Assembly (NCBI RefSeq): GCF_024763615.1
Contig: NC_077222.1
Span: forward strand, 4,464,001-4,528,000
Source: Phlebotomus papatasi
Lineage: Eukaryota; Arthropoda; Insecta; Diptera; Psychodidae
Length of the DNA: 64,000 nucleotides
Direction: 5' to 3'
This document shows, piece by piece, positions 46,791-59,129 of the stretch. Under the pieces are notes generated by a model. The model was not told the DNA's origin. It made no database searches and saw nothing but the letters and a program-made list of their open reading frames with translations. How positions within the stretch are numbered: position 1 is the stretch's first letter; every line of letters begins with the position of its first letter. The position numbers and the translations under genes were made by a program.

Positions 46791-46892
46791 TTAATCTTAA
46801 TAGAAAGCCAAATTAGTTTTGTTAAACTATTTATATGAGCGTTACCATTAAGAAGCTTTTTCTTACATAGTTCTTTTGCAAAATATATTGTA

Positions 46893-47056
46893 GGGATAGA
46901 TGGGGCTACTTTGAGCTGTGAGCCCAGAAAACTATGGGCTTTAACGTAATGTAATTCAGGTAGACAACATAATTGTGGAACTAAATAAAATAATTGTAAG
47001 GCGTAGCTTCTTTTAACAATATGCGAATCGTATATCAATTTAGCCCCACCTCCCCC
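46893..47056. mobile_element. 164 bp GGGGCTACTTTGA MITE, copy 1
   Basis: GGGATAGATGGGGCTACTTT at the left and TTTAGCCCCACCTCCCCC at the right, TA on both sides. Shares ends with 47451-47649. Confidence 0.8.
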
Positions 47057-47450
47057 TACTCGTGTATTTAAAATTCCTATTTTATGAGCAATTTTATGCA
47101 TATAATCACACTTAGGTCGTCTTCAGTTAGCAATAACATGGACTTTTTTTATGATTTGGGTATTGATGCGCTTATGGGCGTCCACTGCATGGATCATCTT
47201 CAATGCTTGTAGATCATTTTGACTCTCAACTATTCAACTTCAAACCCATTACTTTGAAGGAACAGATGCTAATAGCATACATTTATGATTTAGAATAAAT
47301 TTCCATTGTCCTTTAAATTTTTATTTTAACAAAGTTTCTTTGGAATTCAATTTTTTCCATTTTTGAAAATGAACGTCTGACTTCATTGAATTGGAAGATA
47401 AAAAACAATCGCCAGATTTAAATGAAATAAATTCATATAAGGAAGAGATA

Positions 47451-47649
47451 GGGGGAGGTGGGGCTACTTTGACCGGTGGGGCTAGATTGTTATACGACTT
47501 TTTCGCCTATTTCTAAATGAAGCTGATCCTTACAATAATTTTATATAGATCCACAATTATTTTGTCTATCCAAATTGCATCACGTTAAAACCCAGTTTCC
47601 TTTAGAAATATGCGAAATAATCGTATAACAATGTAGCCCCACCTGCCCC
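47451..47649. mobile_element. 199 bp GGGGCTACTTTGA MITE, copy 2
   Basis: GGGGGAGGTGGGGCTACTTT at the left and GTAGCCCCACCTGCCCC at the right, flanked by TA at 47449-47450 and 47650-47651. Confidence 0.82.
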
Positions 47650-49042
47650 TACTTTTTTTTAAATGTGAGACAAATCAATCAAAATTTTGATCTTCTAATA
47701 TTAATTTAATATGGATTTTAATATATCTAACAGGTTCAATCTCTATATAATCCTAATAGAAATTCAGAAACTATTAAAGAACTATTTCTAAAATAAAATA
47801 CTGCTCTGCCAAATATACAAATTGACTCCTACGCGCCGCTTCGTCTCCAACAGTTATTATACAAATATTTACGCTTTTAGAATAAATTATCTTAAATATT
47901 GACAAAAAGAAATTCAGAATTGACTAACAGGTTTATGAATGAAGGCTTACAAAGAAGTTCCGCTGATCTTATACAAATCCTAAGATTCTGTCTAATAATT
48001 TTCTCAATTAGTTGGTTAGCTATCCGAAAGCGATCCTAAACATTGGCATTGTTTTTTCTATCACCACTGTATTCGAGAAGAACATATTACGAAGATAATA
48101 ATTTAAAATGAAAATTGAGATATCCATAAAGTTGCATTGCGAATTTTATAATTAAAATTTATGCATTAAATTATATTAAGAAAAAAAAACTCTTTGCTAT
48201 TTTCTAATTTGAAACAGTCCACTAAAATGTAATAACACAGACACCAATAACATTATATGTTATTTGATTTAAATTTAATGTGTTAATCTCTCTTAGAAAT
48301 TCACTTTTTTTTCTCCAGATATGTAAGAGAGTAAGAGGTATCTTTTTGTGAGGCAATCAACCCAAAAATTAAGAAGTTACACGAACAAGAGTCTTAAGAG
48401 ATACACAAGCCCCATGAGAGTATTAGACGTGAGGAAAGGTTCAATAGTTTTGAAATCATATTACACATACCGTCACAATTTAAATGAGACATAGTGTTAT
48501 AAGGCAGCACAGGTATGGTGCGAAATAGGAAAGTACAAGAATAAGAGAAGTTCGTGAAACTCCTCACGCGGTTTACCTCAATATCTTGGCTATCGTTCAC
48601 CTGTCGCTTCTTTCATGACTTGTTCATGCAGCAAAAGAACCCTACATCTTTTTCTATTCTTCTGTGTGGCTAACAAAAATTCTTGAGCGTGTGCTGTGCT
48701 ACATAGTTGGAAAATAAGAAAGACAGAACGGTGCATATAAGACAAACAATTCACAGTTTTCTCAAAGCACAACAGCTGAATGTTATAGAAAACGGGATAA
48801 GTGATTTTTATATAAGCTTATACAGTAATTAAATCTTTTTTGGGTAATATCAATCCGTTTTATATATTTAATCCTAAACTAAGGGGCGTACTTAGCTGAC
48901 CATGAAGGAGGTGCGGTAGTTCCGTTTAGGTGTACATTTAAAAAGAGTGCAGCAGATTGGGCAGTATTTTATAACAATTTTTTTTTTAAATTTATTATCA
49001 TCTCTCTGTTGTTTGACCACTGCTCTACCGCCACTGGTGTTA
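47650..49042. other. Spacer, no gene seen
   Basis: AT-rich, with only chance ORFs of about 60-70 codons on the minus strand (48394-48772). No terminal repeats or structured RNA recognised. Confidence 0.45.
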
Positions 49043-49808
49043 CCGTACTATCACACTAGGATTTTTTTCAATTTGTAAATTCAATTCAATTTTTAGATGA
49101 CTTGCTCATCTGCGTTATTTTGCATTAAAAATCATTTTAAATGATATATTTTCGCTCATTTAGTGATATAAACTAATACTTGGCCCACCAAAACATGTTT
49201 AAACAAACTAAAATAGCATAAATGTGGTTGCTCAATTAAATTTTGAATTCAGCAAATTAAAATGTTAAAATTGCTCATTAATTTCAATTTTATTGCAGTT
49301 AAACAAGTAGCCTTTTGAACAAAATTTATTTACTCGTTATTTAATATTATTTATGGCAAAAAAATAAAATAAGTACAGTGATTAGTGATAAACTTGTACG
49401 CGAGTGAAGCTTCAGTATCGGGAGCAATTTGCTAAGTTCCTGCAAAGCCATTCGAAGAAAATTGTTGTGTCAAGAAATCACATTTGGGATGACTTCCATA
49501 CAGATTTTAAACAAAACTGTAAAAGAGTCTCTTTATGAGCCCTCTTGCCTACAACTTTTTCTTCTGACCTTGGTGATTCTTCTGAATAAAAGATATATGA
49601 CTTATAAGACATTTTAATTACGATCACACATTTTCCGGAGTCATTCACAATCACAAATCTTGCGGCACTATTTAAAATTGAGCAAATTTCTTGCAAAATG
49701 TGTCTTAGCTGTTAGAATTTTCAAGTAAATTCTAGAAATCTTATAATGCTCAATTGGCTCAATTGAATTTAAAATTAAAACGTGAAAAATTCTAGTGTGA
49801 TAGCACCG
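49043..49808. mobile_element. 766 bp CTATCACACTAG MITE, copy 1
   Basis: CCGTACTATCACACTAGG at the left and CTAGTGTGATAGCACCG at the right. The interior phrase GAGCCCTCTTGCCTACAAC and others are shared, in inverse, with 62890-63665. TTA-like flanks. The 62-72 codon ORFs within are not conserved as protein. Confidence 0.82.
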
Positions 49809-50324
49809 TTTAGATAACTAGATTTATCAAATGTCGTCATCTAAATGACCTTTGATCGCCTTTATTCAGAATATACGAGTATATTACACTTTTTGAGTAT
49901 GATACGTTCCATTTAATAATTAAGCGTGTCTATAATCAAAGTTGCAGATGATTTCCAATTATTGATAACTCATGGAGTTTCCTTGTTAGACTAAAAATTA
50001 CAACAAAGAAGCACACCTTCCAGATAAATAAATGGATGTTGTGTAAAGCTAACCTGTGATTTAAAGAAATTTTAATGAATTTGTATAAATGTAGGTGTTC
50101 CAAGACACCTATAAAATATTGATCTTATAAAATATCTGACCCTTAGTGGTTTGTGTTAAACTATATGCAATTAGTGCGACACCAATCAACTGCTACTTCG
50201 AGAAGAGTATTAGAAGAGATAAATCTAGAAGTGAAAGGAACAAAAATTTACTGGCAAGAAACTTGCTGAAAAGATTTTAGAACAAGTGCTTGAAAAGCCA
50301 ATAGCTCTTGATCCCAATTCGACA
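49809..50324. other. Spacer, no gene seen
   Basis: AT-rich DNA without coding or repeat signature that I can support. Confidence 0.45.
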
Positions 50325-50496
50325 GTAGAGGAGACTGGGGCAATATTTCTTAAAATGAAAATTTTTGATCATTGACAGTTTTCATGAACCTCCTTAATCG
50401 TACAAAGTTCTAAAAAAATTGGGCAATTATTGCGGAAAAAACCATGAAATTTTGGTTTCTGTTTTTGGAACACTTTTCTTACAGAAAATAGCAATA

Positions 50497-50828
50497 CAGT
50501 AGACCCTCGCTAATTCGGCTCTTTTAAGAGCGGGCTACTTTTTAATTAGGGCAGCAGTTAAATTTGATAAGAGTTTAATGCCATTTTTTCAGTTTTCGAA
50601 TGAAGCAAATAATACTCAAATTTGTAATGGTTTGTCTTAGTTATTATGTGATTTTGCATTATCAAAGGGTTTTCATAAAATTTACCATAAATATGAGTAT
50701 CGAAACTTATTATAAATATGCAGAAGAATAAAAGATCGTTGCATTTCAAACAATTTGACGTCCAAATTTCTCTCTAATTCGGGTGATATTTCGATCCCAA
50801 ATGCCCGAATTTCGGAGAGTCTACTCTG
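50497..50828. mobile_element. 332 bp CAGTAGACCCTCGC MITE
   Basis: CAGTAGACCCTCGCTAATTCGG and its imperfect inverse ending GAGAGTCTACTCTG, flanked by TA at 50495-50496 and 50829-50830. Inserted in the 50325-52993 element. Confidence 0.8.
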
Positions 50829-51040
50829 TATTGTCCATATTAGTTAAAGCAGATTTCCCGCTGAGGTAGAGAAAATTGGTCTTCTAAGAAGTTGTAAAGA
50901 ATTAATGAAAAATGAAAAATGAACGTGATTTTTTGCACTTTATTTTTCTAAAGTGCTTCTGCATTATCGCCTTTCCTTTGCATTGATTCCTGTCTCGACT
51001 GTTATTCTTAGTCCTCGCTGTGTTCTAAAACTATCAAATA

Positions 51041-52590
51041 CCGTCGTTGCGGGTGACTTTGCACTCGGGGGGTGACTTTGCACTCTGCTGTTCGTGAGAC
51101 TTTGAACAATTCTAGCACTTATTGATGGTCTTCGCCGATCCGGTCTACCATGTCAAAGTATATAAGGATATGTTAAGTACCAAATAAGGTACAATGATCC
51201 TCAAAAGGATTCTTGTAGTTTCAGTAGTAGTCAATGAAATCCTAGTAAAGGTATTTTGTCAAAAAACGACTCCGCGAAAAAGTTATCTGAAGATGCAATT
51301 CCAAAATCGGATTCAGAGAAGTAAATTGCCCAAATCTATTCTAAATCTATCTGGCTAGAATAAACCACTTCGATTTTGTTCATTATTTTTATTAAAATAC
51401 TCTTTTTTCACTATAATCTTCGTAAGAACGCATGATTTATATTATAAAATTGCATGTAATGGTCTTTCTTAAGCTTTATTATAGAAGTATTTGGCTAAAA
51501 ATTATCCAATTTTTTGATAATTTAAGATAAAATGACCGAGATCTACAAGATGGTGTGGTTGCCATCTTGGTTTGACGTTTCTGTCCGACATTTTGAATAA
51601 CTGTCAAAACAAAAATCTCATCCGATTGAGCTGAAATTTTAGTATGTTCTAGCTGATGTCAAAACCTTTTCAGAACATATATAACATCCGACTTAGGTCA
51701 AGCGATTGTCTGGATACTGGTGCTCTAAGTTCAAAATTTTGACATTTTCATGAATACTGAACTACGGAGAGCTTCTTTTATCGAAACCATCACAAAAAAG
51801 GCAGCACTATCGTTAGGCGATGAGATTTAAATAACAAACAAAAATAAACGTAATGTTTTTCTTTGTAACAGCATATTATTTGAAGATCTGAAAAACTGTT
51901 TTGCAAAAATGAAAAAAATAAAAAAATAAATAAATGCACTTTTCATTTTTTTTTAGTTATGTAAGAGTAAATAAATATATAAAATAAAAGCCTTAACCAT
52001 TTTTAATGGTTATTGAGGCATTTCGTTTAGGTTTTAAAATTAAGGATTAGTAAATATAGATCGCCAAAATATGAATATTTCAAAATTTTAAAATTTGAGC
52101 CTCTGTATCTAGGTAAATACTTGACGTAGACTGGAACATAGATACGTTCTGAAAGGTTTTGACATCAGCTACAACATACTAAAATTTCAACCCAATCGGA
52201 CCAGTTTTAGGTTTTGACAGTTATTCAAAATGGCAGACAGAAACGTCAAATGAAGATGGCGATCATGTCATCTTGTAGATCTCGTGCATATTACCCTTAG
52301 ACGTGAAGATCTTCATTGTCGTTTATTATCAGAAATTGTTGATTTTTTAGTATTTATTAAAAAGTGCAAAGTCACCCGCACCTTACCCCAAGTGCAAGCC
52401 TTTTTTCTTGATTTTTTTCAACATAGTAAAATTTTATAAAATTAATGCTAGTGGCACAAAATCCATTCATTAACAACTGAATACAAATAATTTTACTCAA
52501 AAACCCCCCTCCCTTCACTTTAACTATACACTTTTAGAGGGCAAAGTTGAAAAACAGCGAAAAAACGTGCAAAGTCACCCGCAACGACGG
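51041..52590. mobile_element. 1.55 kb element, perfect 24 bp ends
   Basis: CCGTCGTTGCGGGTGACTTT continuing GCAC is repeated exactly in inverse at 52567-52590, with TA at 51039-51040 and 52591-52592. GGGTGACTTTGCACTC is repeated just inside the left end. It contains the foldback 51537-52284. No transposase. Confidence 0.88.
51537..52284. mobile_element. 748 bp foldback, innermost of the nest
   Basis: CGAGATCTACAAGATG..GACGTTTCTGTC at the left and GACAGAAACGTC..CATCTTGTAGATCTCG at the right. Pairing continues inward (GAATAACTGTCAAAAC, CTGAAATTTTAGTATGTT), giving arms of about 150 bp. A related phrase (CTGAAATTTTAGTATGTTGTAG) occurs at 1601 in the rasputin intron. Confidence 0.82.
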
Positions 52591-53226
52591 TACTCAAGAC
52601 AGGGGCCAAGACAAAAATAAAGTCGATTATGTAGAAGCCCTTAAGAACATTAAAGTTCTAAAAACAATGAGAATTTTCCATTGGAATAGCACCATAAGTC
52701 TCCTATAAAAACATGTCAATATGATATCTATTCATTTATGAGAGAAAAACGTCAAAGATTACCCCATGTCTAACAAAATTTGCCCTAGAAATTTTGAGAA
52801 TTTTCACAAAATCGACTTTTAGAAAGTGGCTCGACAACCATTTCTTTTGAGATATAGGAAAGCTATTTTCCGAGAAGTTGTAGAACGGTAAATTCCTATA
52901 GGAATATACTCATCATAAATCTGCAAAGTTCTCAGAGAGCTCATGCTAAATTGAAATATCTGTTTAGACCAATATTGCCCCAGTTTACCCTACTTTTGTA
53001 AATATTCATGACATCCAATTTATTTAATTTATAAAATTTCATAGTATTGATGTTTGCAACTGCGAACAACACTTCTGCATATCCCTTAATATTATCATCA
53101 GAAGATTTAACCGATTGTTTATTTTGATGTAAAACATATTGTGAAATAAGCAGAGGAGTTAAACGATAAAAAATAAATATCTGAGTCATACAGAAGCTAG
53201 GCAGGCATCTTGCGAAAATGCAAGTA

Positions 53227-53463
53227 CAGTAGACTCTCTCTCAATCGGGCATATGGGGCAAAATGTCAGCCAAATAATCGATAGATTTGGGCGTCAAAGT
53301 TATTGTAAATTCTACAAAAAAAAACGCTTAATTATAAAGAATCATGATAATATAAGAGGAGCTACAGCGAATTTAAGCAAATTTTCTTCATAATTAAACG
53401 TGTAAATTGTTAACAACATTTTTCGACCGATTGAAAAAGAGCCGATTGAGCGAGAGCCTACTG
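53227..53463. mobile_element. 237 bp CAGTAGACTCTC MITE, copy 2
   Basis: Inverse-orientation copy of 13836-14069: CAGTAGACTCTCTCTCAATCGG to GAGCGAGAGCCTACTG, flanked by TA. Confidence 0.85.
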
Positions 53464-54064
53464 TAGATGAATGTCAAATGTTTGAAAGTCGCTTTAGGAG
53501 GATTTTAAAAGGTTTCAGTTAATTTAGATACGCTTCTGTTTTCAGAAATAGCATTCGAAAAATCTTAAAGAAATATTAGCATTTTGGGAATAGTAGTAGA
53601 AGTCATGGGTCCCTTACGGGCTTTAGTTCTAAAGCTTAGCTATATGGTTTAATTCGTTTAACTGCTCTAATTTCTTAACAATGTTCTTTTTTTGGGAAAA
53701 ATTAACTTAGGATCGGATTATTAAAGTTAAATAACCTATTAGATTCTCAAAAGGCAAGAAAATTGCTTGCTATTTAAGATTTTGAAACATTCAGGAACTA
53801 GACTAAACCTCTAGTTTTAGTCTGAAGATCGCTTTAGTCTAAGCTCCTTTGTATTTATGATAGTGCTTTGTAACCTCCCTTAACTGTGGACGTTTTTCTT
53901 TAATTAATGTCTTATAAAACATTCAAAATTCAAGGTTTTAAAAATAATAAATCTTGGTTTAGCTAACGCCTTATCTGTCTTATCCTTAGTACTCCACTAT
54001 CTTAATTGGGCTAAAATTAATTAAAATTCCAGAAAATTTATAGACTTCATGGGCTATGAACATA

Positions 54065-54310
54065 CACTGAGAAAAAAACGGGAGTGCGATTAACTTTTTC
54101 TCATAACTTTAACACTTTTTAGGTGTACAAATATATCAACGTTTTTTAATGTTAATTTTACACCTTTTTAAAGGTAAAAATAACATGAGAAAAGGGTAAC
54201 TTTAACCCCTAATACACCTAAAAAGCATTTACACCGATTTCGGATCAATACTGCAGGGTAAAATAAACATTTCCGGAATGTTATTTTAACTTTTTCAGAT
54301 TTTTCTCAGT
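54065..54310. mobile_element. 246 bp CACTGAGAAAAA MITE
   Basis: CACTGAGAAAAAAACGGG at the left and CAGATTTTTCTCAGT at the right, TA flanks. Internal TAACACTTTTTAGGTGTA-type units face each other. Confidence 0.72.
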
Positions 54311-56163
54311 ATATGACATACATTGGTATATTAGTTATTTACTAAACGGGTGCATTAATTCTAGAAAAAAATTTGAAAGGTTTATTAATAATACAACTTT
54401 TTAAAATATGCAAACTTCAGCAAACTACCGCATGTGGTGCTCATGTTCCAGAATTCCAATGTGACGCAGGTGACGCACCTCTTTTTTCAAAAAATTTTCA
54501 ATGATTCATGCGATTCATGTTTCTTAGCGTCATATGCAATTATCCACCGAGCAAATGAGGGTCAGACTGCAAGAAAAACCTAATATTGCGGATATTCACT
54601 TTTGATAGCATTTTAGAGGGGAAAGTTCTTTCAATAATTGCTATAACCACATACCATTTATCAATGGTATTTGAAAAATGATTTGTCATCTCGAAAAGGT
54701 CTTCTACACAGAAAATAATTATATACTTGGTGAATGAAAAGATGGAATATTGAATATATACAAGAAGAAAATGATCTTTCAAAATTTGATGAAAAGAAAG
54801 AATCTGTCCAATAACGTTTTGCTTAAAAAAAGACTTTCTCAACATCTGAGGAAATGATTGCTTCGCGAGGACGTAATCGATGAAGCGTTTCATGGAAGTA
54901 TTTTGCAAAAGACGTGTCTTTAAAATTAAATTAGACAGGCAAATTTCATGAAATATAATCACTAGCCCACAAGTTTTGTTTCATGTTACAAACCAAATTA
55001 CAATAGTCGTAATAAATTGACACGAATTGCAATATTGCTGGTTAAATGAATTACAAATAGTAGAAAAAAAGGTTTCTCATGGCTCCTTTTATGTTCAATT
55101 TCAATTTACTTGAGAGAAATTAAAATTAAAATGCGTGAAACATTTTTTTTTTAATTACAAAAAAGTGTCATTTAATGAATGGAATAAATTATTTCCGTCA
55201 CCATTTTTTGAATATGTAAAAGTTCAACGAGTTAGAAGGTAATAATGTAGCTTGAAGAAGCCAAGAAAATAGCATTAGAATGTTGAAGAGATACATTCAG
55301 TTATAGTCTACTGACTTAATAAATTAACAACTTCATAAGTATATGATAATAAACAATTTAAAATAATTGTTAGTAATGCATGTACATCACATATTTTTAT
55401 TTTTGCATCTCAATGCATTGTTTTAACTTTTTTTCCAATGAAAATTAGCTATAAATTTACTATAGAAAGACCAATTCTCACTGTATTCACTGAATGCATT
55501 ATTATAATAACATTAAAAACATTCACACAATTTCATAGTGAATCAGTAGTTCACTGGGGATATGTAGCATTATTACAATAGGTAGCATTATGTACAATGT
55601 AGGTACATGTATTCATAAAAAAAAAGAGTGGAAAAGAGAAAAAAATGTTAGGCTAATAATACTCATTAGGTTTGAATTAGATTCAAAACAAAAGGACAAG
55701 ATTATTATTATTCCGGATTTTTTTTTTAATTCACTAGAATAAGAATGGCTAACCGTTAGAACGTGGTATTCACGATTTTTAAATATTAAGCTGCATAATA
55801 AGAAAAAAAGCATGATAGTGCGTGATTATTCTGTCCAGCTATAATTTTTGCATTTCAAGAACATATTTTTTCACATGGAAGTCTTCAAGTAATCTGTAAG
55901 AAACAACGCAGTCTAAGTCTAATTTAATGATAATTTTTTGACGGATGATGATAGATCAAATGAACCCTCAATTACCATTGTTAGTCTTCTTTTGACTTAA
56001 AAGATATGCAATTCATCCATTTAATGTAAATTTTCCATATCAAAGCTTTGTCATATCGGTAAGAGAGAATGATCTGAATTTCTTTGGAAGGAGATTATTC
56101 TAGAATTTGAGGTTATGCATGACATAATCTTTAAGAAGAAGAACATTTCGAAAAAGACGATTA
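54311..56163. other. Spacer with one unassigned minus-strand ORF
   Basis: Mostly AT-rich. A 140-codon open frame on the minus strand (54962-54540) begins MIIFHEICLSN and ends HLLGG. It has no recognised domain, no clear splice partner and AT-driven composition (Ile/Phe/Leu-rich), so it is not called as a gene. Confidence 0.3.
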
Positions 56164-56452
56164 CAGTAGAGTCTCGCTATAAGCCATCGCTCTATAGTCC
56201 ACAATTTATCGACCGTTGATTTCAAAACACTAATTTTAAGTTAGGTTATGTTTTTTAGTATGCGACATGCATAATTATTTTAATATTTTTGGCAAACTTT
56301 ATTAAGTAGTTGTGCGATAATTGTGATCCACAATGAAAAGAGCAAGGACAAGTACCACAATCGCAAAGAAAGTGGAAGCCGTCGAGCAATTTCAATACTA
56401 AAAATCGTTGATAATTTTAAAAAAGTACATGGACTATAGCGAGACTCTACTG
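56164..56452. mobile_element. Pogo-type MITE copy 3
   Basis: 289 bp, CAGTAGAGTCTCGCTATAAG to GCGAGACTCTACTG, TA flanks. Retains MKRARTSTTIAKKVEAVEQF; lacks about 45 bp near its right end relative to the other copies. Confidence 0.87.
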
Positions 56453-56458
56453 TATATA

Positions 56459-57195
56459 CAGTAGAGTTCCTCAAATTAGAACATTTGGGAGGTAGAGATG
56501 ACATTTCTTACTCCTCAAATTTGAACAATATTTTCAAAAATGTAACGGAATTCACATGAAACCCACTTTCCCTAAATTAAGAAAAACAAATTTGAAGAAT
56601 AAGGGAAGAGCACCAGCGATCGGCAGTGTTCCTTGGATCGTCAAGTTACCGTATTGTTGTATCAATTCAAATGAATTTTTAAAAATTATTAACTACTTTT
56701 TGCCAATTAACTTTCACAAGAATGTAGCTTAGATTTAAATTATAACCAATTTTCCGTGAAACACTTGTTTGAATTTCTGACGATCCGAGGTACAGGGTAC
56801 ATAGTTCCAATTACACCTATATTTTATTAATTTATTGAAAAATTTAAAATTTAAATACACAGATATAGTTTAATGGATCACTAATATACCAATTAGCATA
56901 CACAAAATATCAAATAAGTATTTTAAGGCGTATATTTTCAACTAAATATCGAATATGTCTCTTAACATTCCGATCCGGGGTGCTCTTCCCTTATATCAAT
57001 GTAATTTATTGTGAAGTAAATGGAATTTGTTGCAGAAAGTAATATAATACGATAATATTATATTGAAGAAACATCAGAGAAAAATTGTTCTAATTCAGAA
57101 TCCACGCAAAACTTTCTTCACATAACCTCAAATTTTACATTTTGAATTCAACCGTCGTTCAAATTTGAGGAGTTTAAATTTGGGGAACTCGACTG
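56459..57195. mobile_element. 737 bp CAGTAGAGTTCC element
   Basis: CAGTAGAGTTCCTCAAATT and its inverse AATTTGGGGAACTCGACTG, flanked by TA. The terminal bases match the neighbouring pogo-type MITEs but the interior is unrelated. It carries the insert 56602-56991. Confidence 0.83.
56602..56991. mobile_element. 390 bp AGGGAAGAGCACC element nested in 56459-57195
   Basis: AGGGAAGAGCACCAGCGATCGG and CCGATCCGGGGTGCTCTTCCCT are inverted, with TA at 56600-56601 and 56992-56993. Inner arms around CGATC(C)GTCAG/CTGACGATCCGAGG also pair. Confidence 0.82.
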
Positions 57196-57201
57196 TATGT
57201 A

Positions 57202-57538
57202 CAGTAGAGTCCCGCTATAGGCCATCGCTCTATAGTCCACAATTTATTGACCGTTGATTTCAAATCACTGATTTTAAGTTAGGTTATATTTTTAGTACGT
57301 GACATGCAATGTTGTCATAATTATTTTAATATTTTTGGCAAACTTTATTGAGTAGTTGTGATAATTGTGATCCATAATGAAAAGAGCGAGGACAAGTACC
57401 ACAATCGCAAAGAAAGTGGAAGCCGTCAAGTAATTTCAATACCAAAAGTCGTTGGTAATTTTAAAAAATGACATGGACTATAGTGCGACCCAAGTGTCAA
57501 ATCTGGAACCAAATGTGGACTATAGCGAGACTCTACTA
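57202..57538. mobile_element. Pogo-type MITE copy 4
   Basis: 337 bp, CAGTAGAGTCCCGCTATAGG to GCGAGACTCTACT. The relic frame reads MKRARTSTTIAKKVEAVK and then hits TAA, so it is more damaged than copies 1-3. Confidence 0.86.
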
Positions 57539-59129
57539 TACTTTCAAACTTGATATTCTTTGAATAGGGGGAAAATTTATTTTTTTCAAAACATAACGAT
57601 GATTCCTTGTAGATAAGAAGGACCTGTTATTTATTGTCTAAGGTTAGAAAATGATCCATTTAATCCATTCAGTCAATGTACTAGAAATACTTGAGATAGA
57701 ATGTTCATATCTGGGAATTAGTTTCTTACAGATCATATGTCGCGTATTTCCCGTTCACCATTTTGAGCAAAAATTGTGCATGACTTCACGCGAATCGAAA
57801 AAAGAACAACAAAGTGTATTTCCATCCCTTTCGGACTATTTTTTCCAAGTAATTGAAGGACTAAAGTTACTAAAAATCCATTCACGACTGCAATTCGGAT
57901 AACAATTGCCCAGGAATAAATCACCTAATATCACTCTATTTGCGTATGATGTATAATACCATGGTAAGAAATGGGTTAAAATATCATATAAAAAGCGTTT
58001 GACTAAGAAGAAGACTAAGAAGAGACTAAGGATTTTTTATGTCAGATTTCGAGATTTTGCAACACAAAGTATACTTTGAATTTTTTTTGATTAGACTCAC
58101 CATAACCTAAAATTTAAGAAAATAATTTATTTGATGAAAAAATAGAGACCGGTCTGTATTAATAATAAATGCAGTAAGCTATGCAAGTCATTCTGAGGAG
58201 GTATCGACCTCGGGGCAGCCCTAGAATAAGCTGGCTGAGTCAAATTCAGGATCCCGCCTTGAAGCACCTTGAGATCGAACGTCTTCGAAACTGATATGCG
58301 GTTGAAAATGATAATGATGATGATACATATATCATATTATAAATGCACTGTTTTTTATACTTGAACTTACGCCTACTTTTCCACAACGTTAGGTTATTTG
58401 AAAAAGTTAGGTTATGTTGAGGATAACCTAAAAATGTAACATTATTGTGAAGGCGTAAATTTTAGCCAATAGATGGAAAATGCGGGAAATCCACGAAAGA
58501 AAATGTAAGCAATACTCTATTTTGATAATTCTTGTTTTAAAAAACTTTAATCACGACCTTTTTGTATCGAGTATAGATAAAATATCAACTTAGAATTGCT
58601 TTAAAGAAAAAATAGAAGAATGAGATCATTTAATATCAATCCATATAACATAATTTTTCGATTCTTTTTTTAAGTGCAAACATTAAGGGTTAAAACAACT
58701 TTTCTATCTATTTATTCCAAGCATGGCAGGAGATCTTTCACTTGCTGCTACTTCATTTTTTTTTATAAGTTTACTTTTTTGTATAAGAGAAGTGCAGGGA
58801 AATTTTATTAAATCCGGTTTTTTACCATTTTTCTCATATGACACGAAAAATTTTATGCAAGGTGGAGAAATCACACACAGTTATGTATTACATACTCGTC
58901 TTTCACATTCACAACAGCTAAAAATCTCCGTGATCACTCATCAAAAGGGAGATAAAATGGAGATCTTTAAAAAGAAATGATGATGATCATGATTTTTGTT
59001 TTTCATTCAGTGCATTAGTGCTCTTATAGGGCTGCAATAAAATAAGCAATGAAGAAAAAAATAAAATCGTTTTTTCAAATGGATTGTTAGGAAATCTTCG
59101 TTCTTTCTATTCATAAGAAAACATTTGTA
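57539..59129. other. Spacer, no confident gene
   Basis: AT-rich. An 85-codon frame at 58723-58980 starts with a hydrophobic stretch resembling a signal peptide (MAGDLSLAATSFFFISLLFC) but has no splice or domain support. Confidence 0.4.

Larger units (their letters stand above)
50325..52993. mobile_element. Outer MITE of a three-level nest
   Basis: The ends GTAGAGGAGACTGGGGCAAT and ATTGCCCCAGTTTACCCTAC are inverted. Removal of the inner elements (50497-50828 and 51041-52590) leaves about 790 bp of AT-rich non-coding sequence. Confidence 0.65.

Noticed and set aside
54540..54962. 140-codon minus-strand ORF
   Set aside because: The longest unassigned frame in the right third, but no domain, start context or homology I recognise; kept only as a note in the spacer entry.
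58723..58980. 85-codon ORF with hydrophobic start
   Set aside because: Looks like a signal peptide, but hydrophobic stretches are common by chance in T-rich DNA and there is no exon partner or conservation evidence.
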